DNA of 38,059 bases. Origin: Sedimentisphaerales bacterium (GTDB lineage: Bacteria; Planctomycetota; Phycisphaerae; Sedimentisphaerales; Anaerohalosphaeraceae). The notes beneath the pieces were generated by a model. It had not been told where the DNA came from. It searched no databases and saw only the letters and a list, made by a program, of their open reading frames with translations. Positions 15,293 through 23,420 of this stretch are shown here, piece after piece. Positions within the stretch are counted from its first letter, which is position 1, and each line of letters starts with the position of its first letter. A program made the position numbers and the translations under genes. The DNA is taken from assembly GCA_016930745.1 (NCBI GenBank), contig JAFGGE010000067.1, positions 1 through 38,059 on the forward strand, in the 5' to 3' direction.

Positions 15293-16864
15293 ATGGGCCG
15301 GACAACAGACATGATCCTGACCTCCGTAGAGATCGAACGGATTCGAAGATTCCTTTATCGATTGAACGAGCTGGGCGTACCGGCCGCGGCGCTGGATGAA
15401 TATGGCCGCCGCCGGATAGATTCTCCCGGGGACGCCAGGCAGATCGATGAAGATATCCTGAGAAATCTGGCCGATCATATGCATTCGGAGGACGGCGGCG
15501 AAGTCGTCCATTTCGACAATATGCTCGCGCTGCGGCTGGGCAATCCTTCACAGAAGGGAGTGATTCTGGCCGCGGATGTGGGCCCTTCGGATAATCCGGC
15601 CCGGCCCGATGGGTTTGTGCGGCAGATGCTCTCTCTCTTTGCCGAGCAATACGCCGAAGCCTCGAAAACCACGGCACAGATCGAAAAATTCAGCGCCGAA
15701 CTGGCGTTGACCTATGAAGAGCTGATGCTCGTCTACAACATGAGCACGCATATGAAAGTCACTCAATCCAACGCCAATTATCTGCAGTTGGCGGTGGATC
15801 AGGTGACCCAGCTTGTGGATGTGGAAGGGATCGCCATCTTTCTGGAGAAAAAGCTCGATGGCATCGAGCGGTTTGTTCTGACGGCCGGCGCCGGTCTGGT
15901 GGCGATCGACCAGGTGACCGTCGATCTGCTCCAGCAGAATCTGCTGGCGGAATTGCGGCAGGGTAAAGAAGCCCTGCTGGACAGCGATGTGGATCCGCCT
16001 TTCAAGTACGAATGGCCCAAAAGCATCCGTAATATCATCGCCGTTCCCATGCAGGGCAATGAACGAATGATCGGAATGATGGTCGCCACCAACATCTTGA
16101 ACAAACCCGATTTCGACAGCATTGACGTGAAACTGTTTAATTGCGTAGCGAATCAGTGCGCCGTTTTTATCGAAAACGGTCGGCTATTCGGCGATCTCAA
16201 AGAATTGTTCATCGGCTCGCTCAAAGCGCTGACCAACAGTATCGACGCCAAAGACCGTTACACGCGGGGCCATTCCGAACGGGTGGCGTTTATCGCCCGC
16301 TGGATCGCCGAACGGCTGGCCGAAACCATGCCCATACGGGAAGATCAGATCCATCATATTTATCTGGCCGGTTTGCTGCACGATATCGGCAAAATCGGGA
16401 TCGGCGAGGCGGTTTTGTGCAAGAAAGGCGCCTTGACCGAAGAAGAACGAAACCGGATCAAAGCGCATCCGCGGATCGGCGCATCCATCCTGGCCGACAT
16501 CAAACAAATGAAGGATATCGTACCCGGCGTGCTGTACCATCATGAACGTATCGACGGCAAGGGATATCCCGAGGGATTGACCGGCGACCAGATTCCCATG
16601 ATCGGAAAAATTCTCAGCCTGGCCGATTCTTTCGACGCGATGACTTCCAAACGCGTATACCGCGACGCCATGAGCATTAAACGAGCCCTGGCCGAGATCG
16701 AAAAAGGGCTGGGCACGCAGTTCGATGAACAAATCGGACGGGTGTTTCTGGAAAGCGACGTGAGAAAACTCTGGAATATCATTCAGGATGGATTTATCGA
16801 AAGCTGGGATTACAGCAATTTCGGCGAGTATGGCGCCGTCGCGGTCGGAACGCTGATTCGATAA
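15293..16864 (+). CDS. GAF-HD-GYP cyclic-di-GMP phosphodiesterase
   Basis: A 523-residue cytoplasmic protein. An N-terminal part of about 150 residues has no recognised family, a GAF-like domain covers about 175-320 (VDQVTQLVDVEGIAIFLEKK, IIAVPMQGNERMIGMMVATN), and an HD-GYP domain follows. Catalytic motifs are intact: HDIGKIGI at His363-Asp364 and HHERIDGKGYP at residues 416-426, so hydrolysis of cyclic-di-GMP is expected. The ATG at 15293 follows GGGGA. Cyclic-di-GMP commonly controls pilus assembly and secretion, and this gene sits between the receiver and the STAS gene inside the secretion locus. The activating input is not visible; the GAF pocket could bind a small molecule. Confidence 0.93.
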   Translation: MGRTTDMILTSVEIERIRRFLYRLNELGVPAAALDEYGRRRIDSPGDARQIDEDILRNLADHMHSEDGGEVVHFDNMLALRLGNPSQKGVILAADVGPSDNPARPDGFVRQMLSLFAEQYAEASKTTAQIEKFSAELALTYEELMLVYNMSTHMKVTQSNANYLQLAVDQVTQLVDVEGIAIFLEKKLDGIERFVLTAGAGLVAIDQVTVDLLQQNLLAELRQGKEALLDSDVDPPFKYEWPKSIRNIIAVPMQGNERMIGMMVATNILNKPDFDSIDVKLFNCVANQCAVFIENGRLFGDLKELFIGSLKALTNSIDAKDRYTRGHSERVAFIARWIAERLAETMPIREDQIHHIYLAGLLHDIGKIGIGEAVLCKKGALTEEERNRIKAHPRIGASILADIKQMKDIVPGVLYHHERIDGKGYPEGLTGDQIPMIGKILSLADSFDAMTSKRVYRDAMSIKRALAEIEKGLGTQFDEQIGRVFLESDVRKLWNIIQDGFIESWDYSNFGEYGAVAVGTLIR

Positions 16865-16885
16865 AGGCTGTGTAAAGATATCATT

Positions 16886-17221
16886 ATGAAAATCGAGACG
16901 CAAAATTACAACGATGTGACCGTCGTGGAATTGCAGGGGGAATTCACCTCTGAAAGCGCCAAGGCGTTCCAGGATGCGGTCACCAGCGTGATCGCCGGAG
17001 GCGCTAAAGGCATCGTGATCGACGCCTCGGATGTGATTTTCATCGACAGCGTCTGCCTGGAACAGTTGCTTTGGCTGCGGGATTATTGCCATGAAAACAA
17101 CCGACAGCTCAAATTGGCCGGACTGGATGAAAACTGTTCGGCCATCCTGCAAATGACCCGATTGTCTCAGCGTTTCGATACCTATGACGAATTGTCCGAG
17201 GCGGTAAAAAGTATTGTGTAA
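16886..17221 (+). CDS. STAS-domain protein (anti-anti-sigma-factor-like)
   Basis: A 111-residue SpoIIAA-type protein: VTVVELQGEFTSESAKAFQDAV, then GIVIDASDVIFIDSVCLEQLL, with the phosphorylatable Ser55 in its usual place within the DS motif. The residues after it are Val-Cys rather than the usual Ser/Ala-Gly. STAS proteins of this type act as partner-switch antagonists whose serine is phosphorylated by an HPK-type kinase; no such kinase is in the window. Its place in the block suggests it links the kinase, receiver and HD-GYP proteins to the machine. The neighbouring genes lie about 20 bases on either side. Confidence 0.88.
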   Translation: MKIETQNYNDVTVVELQGEFTSESAKAFQDAVTSVIAGGAKGIVIDASDVIFIDSVCLEQLLWLRDYCHENNRQLKLAGLDENCSAILQMTRLSQRFDTYDELSEAVKSIV

Positions 17222-17241
17222 AGTGCGGTTTTTGAAAAACC

Positions 17242-18969
17242 ATGGGTGACGTCTTAACGGAAAAACGTTTACAGCTTGGGCAGGTCCTGCAGGGGCGGGG
17301 GATGGTGACCGCCGAGCAGATCGACCGCGCCTTGGAGGCCCAGAAGGAAGGCGGCCACCATAAACTGTTGGGCGAGTTGCTGGTGGAGCTGGGCTATTGC
17401 AGTGAAAACCAGATCGCTTCCGCCCTGGCCGAGGCGTACGAAGTGCCCTATGCCCAGATTTCCCCCAAGATTTGCGATCCGGCCGTGGTGGAAATCCTGC
17501 CGCGGGATTTCCTGGAAGAGCATACGGTCCTGCCTCTGTTTAAGGTCTATGATACCCTGACGGTTGCCGTCAGCGAACCTTCCAACGTCTTTCTGATCGA
17601 AGAAATCGAGCGGCTGAGCAACTGTAAGCCGCAGATCGTATGCGCCACCGTCAAAGATATCAAGGCGACGCTGCAAACCTATATGCCGGCCGCCAATGTT
17701 TTTGTCATCGATGACATTATCGACGACGCTGCGCTGGAAGATTTCGCCATGATCGAACGGATCGTCGAGGATATCGGCGATCTGGAAGAGGTGGCCGGGC
17801 AATCGCCCGTGGTGAAGCTGGTCAACTATTTGCTGTACACGGCGGTGCATGAAAACGCCAGCGATATTCATATCGAACCGGATGATCGCAGGCTTCGAGT
17901 CCGGTATCGGGTGGACGGCCGGCTCTATGAGAAAATGAGCCCGCCGTATCAGATGCATTCGGCGATTGTGTCGCGCGTCAAGATCATGGCCGAACTCGAT
18001 ATTGCCCAGCGGCGGCTTCCTCAGGATGGCAGCATTCATGTTTTGATGGAAGGCCGGCCGATCGACCTGCGTGTATCGACCATGCCCGGCAGCTTCGGGG
18101 AAAAAGTCGTAATTCGCGTCATCGACGCCCGCAAAATACTGACGAATCTGGAATCGCTGGGTTTCAGCTATGAAAACCTGCAGGCCTTCAAACAGGTAAT
18201 CAACGCCTCCCATGGGATCGCGTTAGTGACCGGGCCGACCGGATCGGGGAAAAACACGACCCTGTATGGGGCCCTGGCCGAACTGAACAGCGACGAGGTG
18301 AATATCTGTACGGTCGAAGATCCGATCGAGTGCAACATGGCTGCAATCAACCAGTTCCAGGTCAACGATGCCGCGGGATTTGCTTTTTCGACCGCCCTGC
18401 GAAGTCTGCTGCGACAGGATCCGGACATTATTATGGTCGGGGAAATCCGCGATGCGGCTACGGCGAATATTGCCGTCCAGGCCGCCCTGACCGGCCATCT
18501 GGTTTTATCGACGCTGCATACCAACGATGCCCCGGGCGCTGTAACGCGTCTGGTAGATCTGGGCGTGGCGCCCTACCTGGTAAGCGCTTCCCTGATCGCC
18601 GTCTTAGCACAGCGTTTGGTGCGAAAAATCTGTCCCAATTGCAAGGAACAATACGAACCTCAGGCCAGCATCCAGCGGGCAGTGGAGCGATGGGTAGGGA
18701 ATATCTCTCAGTTTTACAGGGGTGTCGGATGTCGTAAGTGCCGTAATACAGGATACTTGGGACGAATTGCCATCCATGAGTTGTTCATTCCAAACGACGA
18801 TATCCTGGATATGATTACTCAAGGTATTGCGCTGAAGGCGCTGCGGACGGCGGCCATTGGCAACGGGATGAAACCTCTGCATGTGGACGGGATCGAGAAG
18901 GTAAAGGCCGGGATTACCACGGTGGACGAGATTCTGCGAGCGACAAACGTCTGTGATCAGGTGGTATAA
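17242..18969 (+). CDS. Type IV pilus/type II secretion assembly ATPase (PilB/GspE family)
   Basis: The 575-residue motor ATPase. Residues 1-150 form the MshEN-type N-domain (LGQVLQGRGMVTAEQIDRAL and PYAQISPKICDPAVV), which binds cyclic-di-GMP in some homologues. The ATPase core has the Asp box region ASDIHIEPDDRRLRVRYRVDG, Walker A GPTGSGKNTT (Lys337-Asn338), the Walker B region DPDIIMVGEIRD, and a His box with LSTLHTNDAPGAVTRL. A tetra-cysteine zinc element is intact (CPNC and CRKC). Asn338 replaces the Ser/Thr that coordinates magnesium in nearly all P-loop ATPases; AAC against ACC is one base. The start ATG lies 20 bases after the STAS stop. PilC follows with a 1-base overlap. Confidence 0.93.
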   Translation: MGDVLTEKRLQLGQVLQGRGMVTAEQIDRALEAQKEGGHHKLLGELLVELGYCSENQIASALAEAYEVPYAQISPKICDPAVVEILPRDFLEEHTVLPLFKVYDTLTVAVSEPSNVFLIEEIERLSNCKPQIVCATVKDIKATLQTYMPAANVFVIDDIIDDAALEDFAMIERIVEDIGDLEEVAGQSPVVKLVNYLLYTAVHENASDIHIEPDDRRLRVRYRVDGRLYEKMSPPYQMHSAIVSRVKIMAELDIAQRRLPQDGSIHVLMEGRPIDLRVSTMPGSFGEKVVIRVIDARKILTNLESLGFSYENLQAFKQVINASHGIALVTGPTGSGKNTTLYGALAELNSDEVNICTVEDPIECNMAAINQFQVNDAAGFAFSTALRSLLRQDPDIIMVGEIRDAATANIAVQAALTGHLVLSTLHTNDAPGAVTRLVDLGVAPYLVSASLIAVLAQRLVRKICPNCKEQYEPQASIQRAVERWVGNISQFYRGVGCRKCRNTGYLGRIAIHELFIPNDDILDMITQGIALKALRTAAIGNGMKPLHVDGIEKVKAGITTVDEILRATNVCDQVV

Positions 18970-20081
18970 TGGATTTGGCGGTGGCACAATCCGGGGTATT
19001 TATCAAGACGCATGAGGTCTCTTATGTGCGCGTCAAACACTCTGATTTGATTTTGTTTACCACGCAGCTTTCGGTCATGCTGGACAGCGGGGTCGTCTTG
19101 AGCGATGCTCTGGAAGCCATCGCCGATCAGGATCGTCCCGGTGTATTCCGTGCCGTCATTCTCGATATCGCGGCACGAATCAAAATGGGAGATAGTTTTT
19201 CCGAAGCCCTATCCCGTTATCCCCGCATTTTTAATGCGATGTTCATCAGTATGGTTCGTGCCTCGGAAGCCTCCGGAACCATGGCGCAGATGCTGGAAAC
19301 CCTGGCCAAATACCTCAGTGCCGATGCCGAAACCCGCAAAGAGATCAAAGGAGCCATGATCTATCCCGTCGTCATTCTGCTGATGGCAGTAGCGGCAACC
19401 GGATCGCTGATGTTTTTTGTCCTGCCTCGTTTCAGCAAGATTTACGAATCGCGGGGCGCGGCATTGCCGAAAATCACACAGTTTCTGGTCAATTGCAGCA
19501 GTTTTTTTGGCGATGTGGAAACCTTGGCGATTCTTTCGACCGGGCTGGTCGTTGGCGTCATCGGGATGCATTTCTGGAGACAGACCCTCAGGGGCCAGAA
19601 AACCCTGGACTGGTTTAAGGTCCATGCTCCGATTGTCGGAACCATGTTTGTGGATGCGGTTTTAACCCGCAGTATGCGTATTATGGCGACCATGGTGAAC
19701 ACCGGAGTCAGCCTTTTGGAAGCCCTGAGTGTAATGCAGACATCCTGCGACAACTATTATTTCCGCTCCCTCTGGGCGGACACAGATGCCCGAATCCGGG
19801 ATGGGTACCAGTTTTCCGACGCCATCGTGCTGGCGCCTCACAGCAACCTGGTCGCTCCGGGCATTATCCAAATGCTCAAAGCCGGAGAAAAAAGCGGTCA
19901 AATAGGTCGAGTTTGCGACAAGGTGTCTATTTTTTACGAAAAAAAGCTCCAGAATTCCATTCGGACAGCTACTTCCTTAATCGAACCTTTGATGATCCTG
20001 ATTATGGGGGCTGTCATTGGAACCATTGCGATGGCCTTGCTTCTTCCCGTCTTTCGAATCTCCAGTGTCATGTCCCATTAA
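18969..20081 (+). CDS. Inner-membrane platform protein (PilC/GspF family)
   Basis: A 370-residue polytopic protein with the duplicated T2SSF domain: first copy at about residues 25-150 (FTTQLSVMLDSGVVLSDALEAI, then MVRASEASGTMAQMLETLAKYL), transmembrane helix YPVVILLMAVAATGSLMFFVLP, second copy at about 230-350 (RSMRIMATMVNTGVSLLEAL, then MLKAGEKSGQIGRVCDKVS) and the closing helix ILIMGAVIGTIAMALLLPVF. PilC/GspF translates motor movement into pilin extraction. The ATG at 18969 shares one base with the stop of the ATPase gene. It is the last gene of the secretion locus. Confidence 0.95.
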   Translation: MDLAVAQSGVFIKTHEVSYVRVKHSDLILFTTQLSVMLDSGVVLSDALEAIADQDRPGVFRAVILDIAARIKMGDSFSEALSRYPRIFNAMFISMVRASEASGTMAQMLETLAKYLSADAETRKEIKGAMIYPVVILLMAVAATGSLMFFVLPRFSKIYESRGAALPKITQFLVNCSSFFGDVETLAILSTGLVVGVIGMHFWRQTLRGQKTLDWFKVHAPIVGTMFVDAVLTRSMRIMATMVNTGVSLLEALSVMQTSCDNYYFRSLWADTDARIRDGYQFSDAIVLAPHSNLVAPGIIQMLKAGEKSGQIGRVCDKVSIFYEKKLQNSIRTATSLIEPLMILIMGAVIGTIAMALLLPVFRISSVMSH

Positions 20082-20143
20082 TCCCTGTTTCCCAGGGACC
20101 GATAAATCCCGATTATCCGTTATAATACATCACTTTTCCTATT

Positions 20144-20170
20144 TTATTTAAGGGGTTAGTCCCCAAATAA
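20144..20170. other. Hairpin between the secretion locus and rpsO
   Basis: TTATTT (20144-20149) and AAATAA (20165-20170) enclose GGGG-TTAGT-CCCC (20152-20164). It has A/T-rich arms on both sides but no T tract after the stem on the + strand, so it is a weak terminator candidate. An additional short hairpin, TCCCTG/CAGGGA, lies just after the platform gene. Confidence 0.4.
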
Positions 20171-20202
20171 GCTTCAAAGGGGCCAAAAAGCTAAAAAATG
20201 CA

Positions 20203-20230
20203 TTGCATACGGACGCAATGTCGATATAAT
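20203..20230 (+). promoter_or_regulatory. Sigma-70-type promoter of rpsO
   Basis: TTGCAT at 20203-20208 and a perfect TATAAT at 20225-20230, 16 bases apart. The leader is about 75 bases and holds a hairpin (20264-20285). Confidence 0.75.
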
Positions 20231-20263
20231 CACCCGATTGTTCATACGCACGGATATAGGTAA

Positions 20264-20285
20264 CTGCCGTTGAGACAAGCGGCGG
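20264..20285 (+). promoter_or_regulatory. Leader hairpin before rpsO
   Basis: CTGCCG (20264-20269) pairs with CGGCGG (20280-20285; one G-U pair), with a further TT/AA step and a GAGAC loop. It lies 28 bases before the rpsO start. Ribosomal protein S15 represses its own mRNA through leader structures in other bacteria, so this is a plausible autoregulatory site. That role is an inference; hairpins of six pairs are common. Confidence 0.4.
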
Positions 20286-20313
20286 GGTAATGTTGAAAGG
20301 ACATGTTTCGACA

Positions 20314-20580
20314 ATGATAACCAAGGACAAGAAAGGCAAGATCATCGCCGAGAACAAGATTAATGACGGCGATACAGGTTCTCCGGAAGTTCAGATTGCC
20401 ATTTTAACCGGACGAATTTCGGAACTGACTGAGCATCTCCAAACCCATCCCAAAGACCATTCTTCCCGTCGCGGTCTGCTGAAAATGGTCGGGACAAGGT
20501 CTTCTCTGCTCAAATATATCCGAAATAAGGACATGGATCGGTATCGTCATGTTATAACGAAGCTCGGATTACGGAAATAG
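20314..20580 (+). CDS. rpsO: 30S ribosomal protein S15
   Basis: The 88-residue S15 has the family length (about 89). Recognisable blocks are [47 protein letters not shown] and the C-terminal [14 protein letters not shown]15 binds 16S rRNA helices 20-22 early in small-subunit assembly. The ATG at 20314 was chosen because it gives the normal length, with AAAGGA about 12 bases upstream; an in-frame ATG at 20290 would add eight residues absent from the family. It is followed by pnp, the usual order in bacteria. Confidence 0.97.
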   Translation: MITKDKKGKIIAENKINDGDTGSPEVQIAILTGRISELTEHLQTHPKDHSSRRGLLKMVGTRSSLLKYIRNKDMDRYRHVITKLGLRK

Positions 20581-20703
20581 AATGCATAGGTGTAATATGT
20601 TCTTGGACTGGGTATGTTCACGTTATTCGACCCATTATACAGAGAGCCTTATCCAGCCGATGAGCTGACGCATTCGCCACAGAAAACGCAATGAAAGATA
20701 GAA

Positions 20704-22920
20704 ATGTTTGAAGTAAAAAGAGTAGAAAAAAAAATTGGAGCTGAAACGATAATCCTGGAAACGGGGAAGATTTCCCGTCAGGCCCATGGATCGGTGACGG
20801 TTCAATATGGAGAGACAATTGTCTTGGCGACAGCGGTTTGCGCCCCTCCTCGCTTTGATGATGCCGATTTTTTCCCCCTGAGCGTCGATTATCGGGAAAA
20901 ATACAGCGCTGCCGGAAAATTTCCCGGGGGTTTCATTAAACGAGAGGGCCGCCCGAGCACCAAAGAAGTTCTTACGGCCCGGATGATCGATCGGCCGATT
21001 CGCCCTTTATTTCCCGATGGATATTTCGACGAGGTACAGGTTTTAATCAACGTCTTGAGTTTTGACCAGAAAAATGATCCGGATGTTCTGGCGATGGTGG
21101 CGGCCAGCGCTGCCTTAACCATCAGCAAGATCCCGTTTGAAGGTCCGATCGGGGCTTGTCGAGTCGGACGTGTAGAGGGCCAGTTCATCATTAATCCAAC
21201 CTACGAACAACGTACGAAGAGCGATCTCAATCTGACTCTGACCGGAGTGGACGGACAGTTGAATATGATTGAGGTGGATGCCGGGGAAGTCCCGGAAGAG
21301 GTGGTTTCGGCCGGAGTTGCCGAAGGGCTCAAAGTCATCCAGGACATTTGCAGTTTAATCCTGGAATTACGGTCCATGACCGGGATCGAAAAGGAAATCC
21401 CCGAGATTGAACAGGACCAGGGGGGGCAACTGGAAGCGGCTTTAGAGGCCAAACTTGCCTCGGCATTCAAGGAAGCCTATCGAATCCCTCAAAAGGCCCA
21501 GCGCATGACGGCGATTAAGGAAATTCGTACCGCCATCGCCGAGCAGTATTTCCCTGCGGATGCGACAGAGGAGCCGCCGTACAGCGTGGGTTTGTTCAAT
21601 CGCGTTCTGGGAAACCTGGAAAAAAAGGTCTTCCGCCGGATGATTCTGGAGGAGGGAAGACGAGCAGACGGCCGGTCTTTGACCGAACTTCGTTCGATCT
21701 GCTGCGAAGTCGGATTGCTGCCCCGCTCCCACGGTTCGGCCCTTTTTACCCGTGGCGAAACCCAAGCCCTGGTCTCGGCAACGCTGGGGACCGGGCGCGA
21801 TGAGCAGACCGTCGACGGACTCCTGGAGGAATACGGGCAGAAATTTATGCTGCATTATAATTTCCCCCCTTCTTCGGTGGGCGAAGTGCGACCGATTCGC
21901 GGGCCGGGCCGCCGAGAAATCGGGCACGGCGCCCTTGCCGAAAAGGCCCTGCAGCAGGTTTTCCCCTCGGAAGATGTGTTTCCCTATACGGTCAAACTGG
22001 TATCGGATATCACGGAATCCAACGGTTCCAGCTCCATGGCCTCCGTCTGTGGCGGCTGTCTGGCCCTGATGGATGCCGGGGTGCCTATTGCCAAGCCGGT
22101 CGCCGGAATCAGTATCGGGCTGATCAGCGACGAAAATCGACATGTGCTTCTCACCGACATCCTGGGAGACGAAGATCATTTTGGAGATATGGATTTCAAA
22201 GTAGCGGGCACCGAAAATGGAATTACGGCCATTCAGCTCGATCTGAAACGTCGTAATCTCCCCTTTGCGCTGTTACAAGAAACTCTGCTCCGGGCCCGGA
22301 ATGCGAGGTTGCAGATTTTGCAGATCATGAAACAAACCATAGCCGAGCCCAGAGCGGAAATCAGCATTTATGCTCCTAAAATCATCTCGATCAAGATTGA
22401 TCCGGAGTATATCGGCAAAGTTATCGGCCCCGGAGGCGCGATGGTCCGCGGGATTCAGGAACAGACCGGGTCGGTCATCGAAATCGAAGAAGACGGCACA
22501 ATCAACATCAGTTGCGTCGGCGGGGACGGTCACCTCAAGGCGAAAAGCATTATCGAAGCCATGACTACGCCTCCCGAGGTGGGTCGCGTTTATGAAAGCG
22601 CCAAGGTTGTGGCCATCAAGGAATTCGGCGCGTTTGTGGAAATCAGTCCCGGCATTGAGGGATTATGCCATATCAGCGAGTTAAGCGACGGATATGTCCG
22701 CACCGTGGAGGATGTCTGCAAAGTAGGCGATGTGGTTCCTGTGAAGCTAATCCTGATAGACGAGCAGGGTCGTTTCAAGCTGTCCCGCAAGGCGGCGATG
22801 GCGGAATTAGGTCTCAAAGACGATCTGCCGGAACGGCCGGACCAGGGCAGACGGGGTGATCGGGAAGAACGGAGCAATCGTGGCGATCGTGGGAACCCCC
22901 CCCGTGACAAGAATCGATAA
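20704..22920 (+). CDS. pnp: Polyribonucleotide nucleotidyltransferase (PNPase)
   Basis: The 3'-5' phosphorolytic exonuclease of RNA decay. The 738-residue protein has the full domain set: RNase PH domain 1 (about 1-140), all-helical linker (about 240-320), RNase PH domain 2 (about 325-540) with catalytic SDITESNGSSSMAS and DILGDEDHFGDMDFKVAG, a KH domain with IGKVIGPGGAMVRGI near 575, and an S1 domain starting VGRVYESAKVVAIKEFGAFVE near 620. It ends in an Arg/Asp/Gly-rich tail (RRGDREERSNRGDRG), a disordered extension that varies between species. The rpsO-pnp spacer of 123 bases has a small TGGGT/ACCCA hairpin (20609-20634), a candidate for processing; PNPase autoregulation through that spacer is known in E. 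coli. Confidence 0.97.
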   Translation: MFEVKRVEKKIGAETIILETGKISRQAHGSVTVQYGETIVLATAVCAPPRFDDADFFPLSVDYREKYSAAGKFPGGFIKREGRPSTKEVLTARMIDRPIRPLFPDGYFDEVQVLINVLSFDQKNDPDVLAMVAASAALTISKIPFEGPIGACRVGRVEGQFIINPTYEQRTKSDLNLTLTGVDGQLNMIEVDAGEVPEEVVSAGVAEGLKVIQDICSLILELRSMTGIEKEIPEIEQDQGGQLEAALEAKLASAFKEAYRIPQKAQRMTAIKEIRTAIAEQYFPADATEEPPYSVGLFNRVLGNLEKKVFRRMILEEGRRADGRSLTELRSICCEVGLLPRSHGSALFTRGETQALVSATLGTGRDEQTVDGLLEEYGQKFMLHYNFPPSSVGEVRPIRGPGRREIGHGALAEKALQQVFPSEDVFPYTVKLVSDITESNGSSSMASVCGGCLALMDAGVPIAKPVAGISIGLISDENRHVLLTDILGDEDHFGDMDFKVAGTENGITAIQLDLKRRNLPFALLQETLLRARNARLQILQIMKQTIAEPRAEISIYAPKIISIKIDPEYIGKVIGPGGAMVRGIQEQTGSVIEIEEDGTINISCVGGDGHLKAKSIIEAMTTPPEVGRVYESAKVVAIKEFGAFVEISPGIEGLCHISELSDGYVRTVEDVCKVGDVVPVKLILIDEQGRFKLSRKAAMAELGLKDDLPERPDQGRRGDREERSNRGDRGNPPRDKNR

Positions 22921-23035
22921 TATCAACCTGTTCTGAGCGAAACCCACAGCAGAGGAAGGAGTCCTGCGAACGCGTTTATAGGATGCAGGCGGCGACGCCC
23001 GGTAAACGCCGAGGGTTATTGTAAGGAGGCAGTTT

Positions 23036-23299
23036 ATGGCACAAGGGACGGTTAAGTGGTTCGATCCGAAAAAAGGATTTGGTTTCCTCATCAACGAGAA
23101 GGGGCAGGACGTGTTTGTCCATTATACCTGTATTAATGGGGATGGATTCCGATGTCTTCGGAACGGACAAGTCGTCGAGTATGAGGAATTCACATCGGAC
23201 AAAGGGCTTCAGGGGCAGGATGTGAAAATCCTCGAAGTCAAGGCGGCGCCGCCTAAAACTGCCGCCGGATCCAGGCCCGGCCGAGGTCGAGGCAAGTAA
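23036..23299 (+). CDS. Cold-shock domain protein (CspA family)
   Basis: An 87-residue protein with one cold-shock domain: GTVKWFDPKKGFGFL contains the RNP1 motif and DVFVHYTC the RNP2 motif. It binds single-stranded RNA or DNA and melts structure. The C-terminal 20 residues are Pro/Gly/Arg-rich (SRPGRGRGK), an extension seen in several Planctomycetota cold-shock proteins and usable for RNA contact. A perfect AAGGAGG lies 6 bases before the ATG. The 115-base leader after pnp can fold (CGGCG near 22990 with CGCCG near 23010), as is usual for cold-regulated transcripts. Confidence 0.93.
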   Translation: MAQGTVKWFDPKKGFGFLINEKGQDVFVHYTCINGDGFRCLRNGQVVEYEEFTSDKGLQGQDVKILEVKAAPPKTAAGSRPGRGRGK

Positions 23300-23300
23300 A

Positions 23301-23335
23301 GGCGGAGATGTCGGGCCCGTTCGGCATCCACCGCC
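23301..23335 (+). terminator. Hairpin directly after the cold-shock gene, possible terminator
   Basis: GGCGG-A-GATG (23301-23310) pairs with CATC-CA-CCGCC (23325-23335), starting 2 bases after the stop codon. No T tract follows, so termination is uncertain; mRNA 3'-end protection is equally possible. A second dyad, CGGGTTT/AAACCCG, lies at 23362-23387. Confidence 0.35.
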
Positions 23336-23420
23336 AAAGAGGAAACCCCGGGGGGCTGGTTCGGGTTTTGGTAGGGCGGCAAACCCGGACTGGTAATTGC
23401 GCCGAGAACTTACATTGGTG

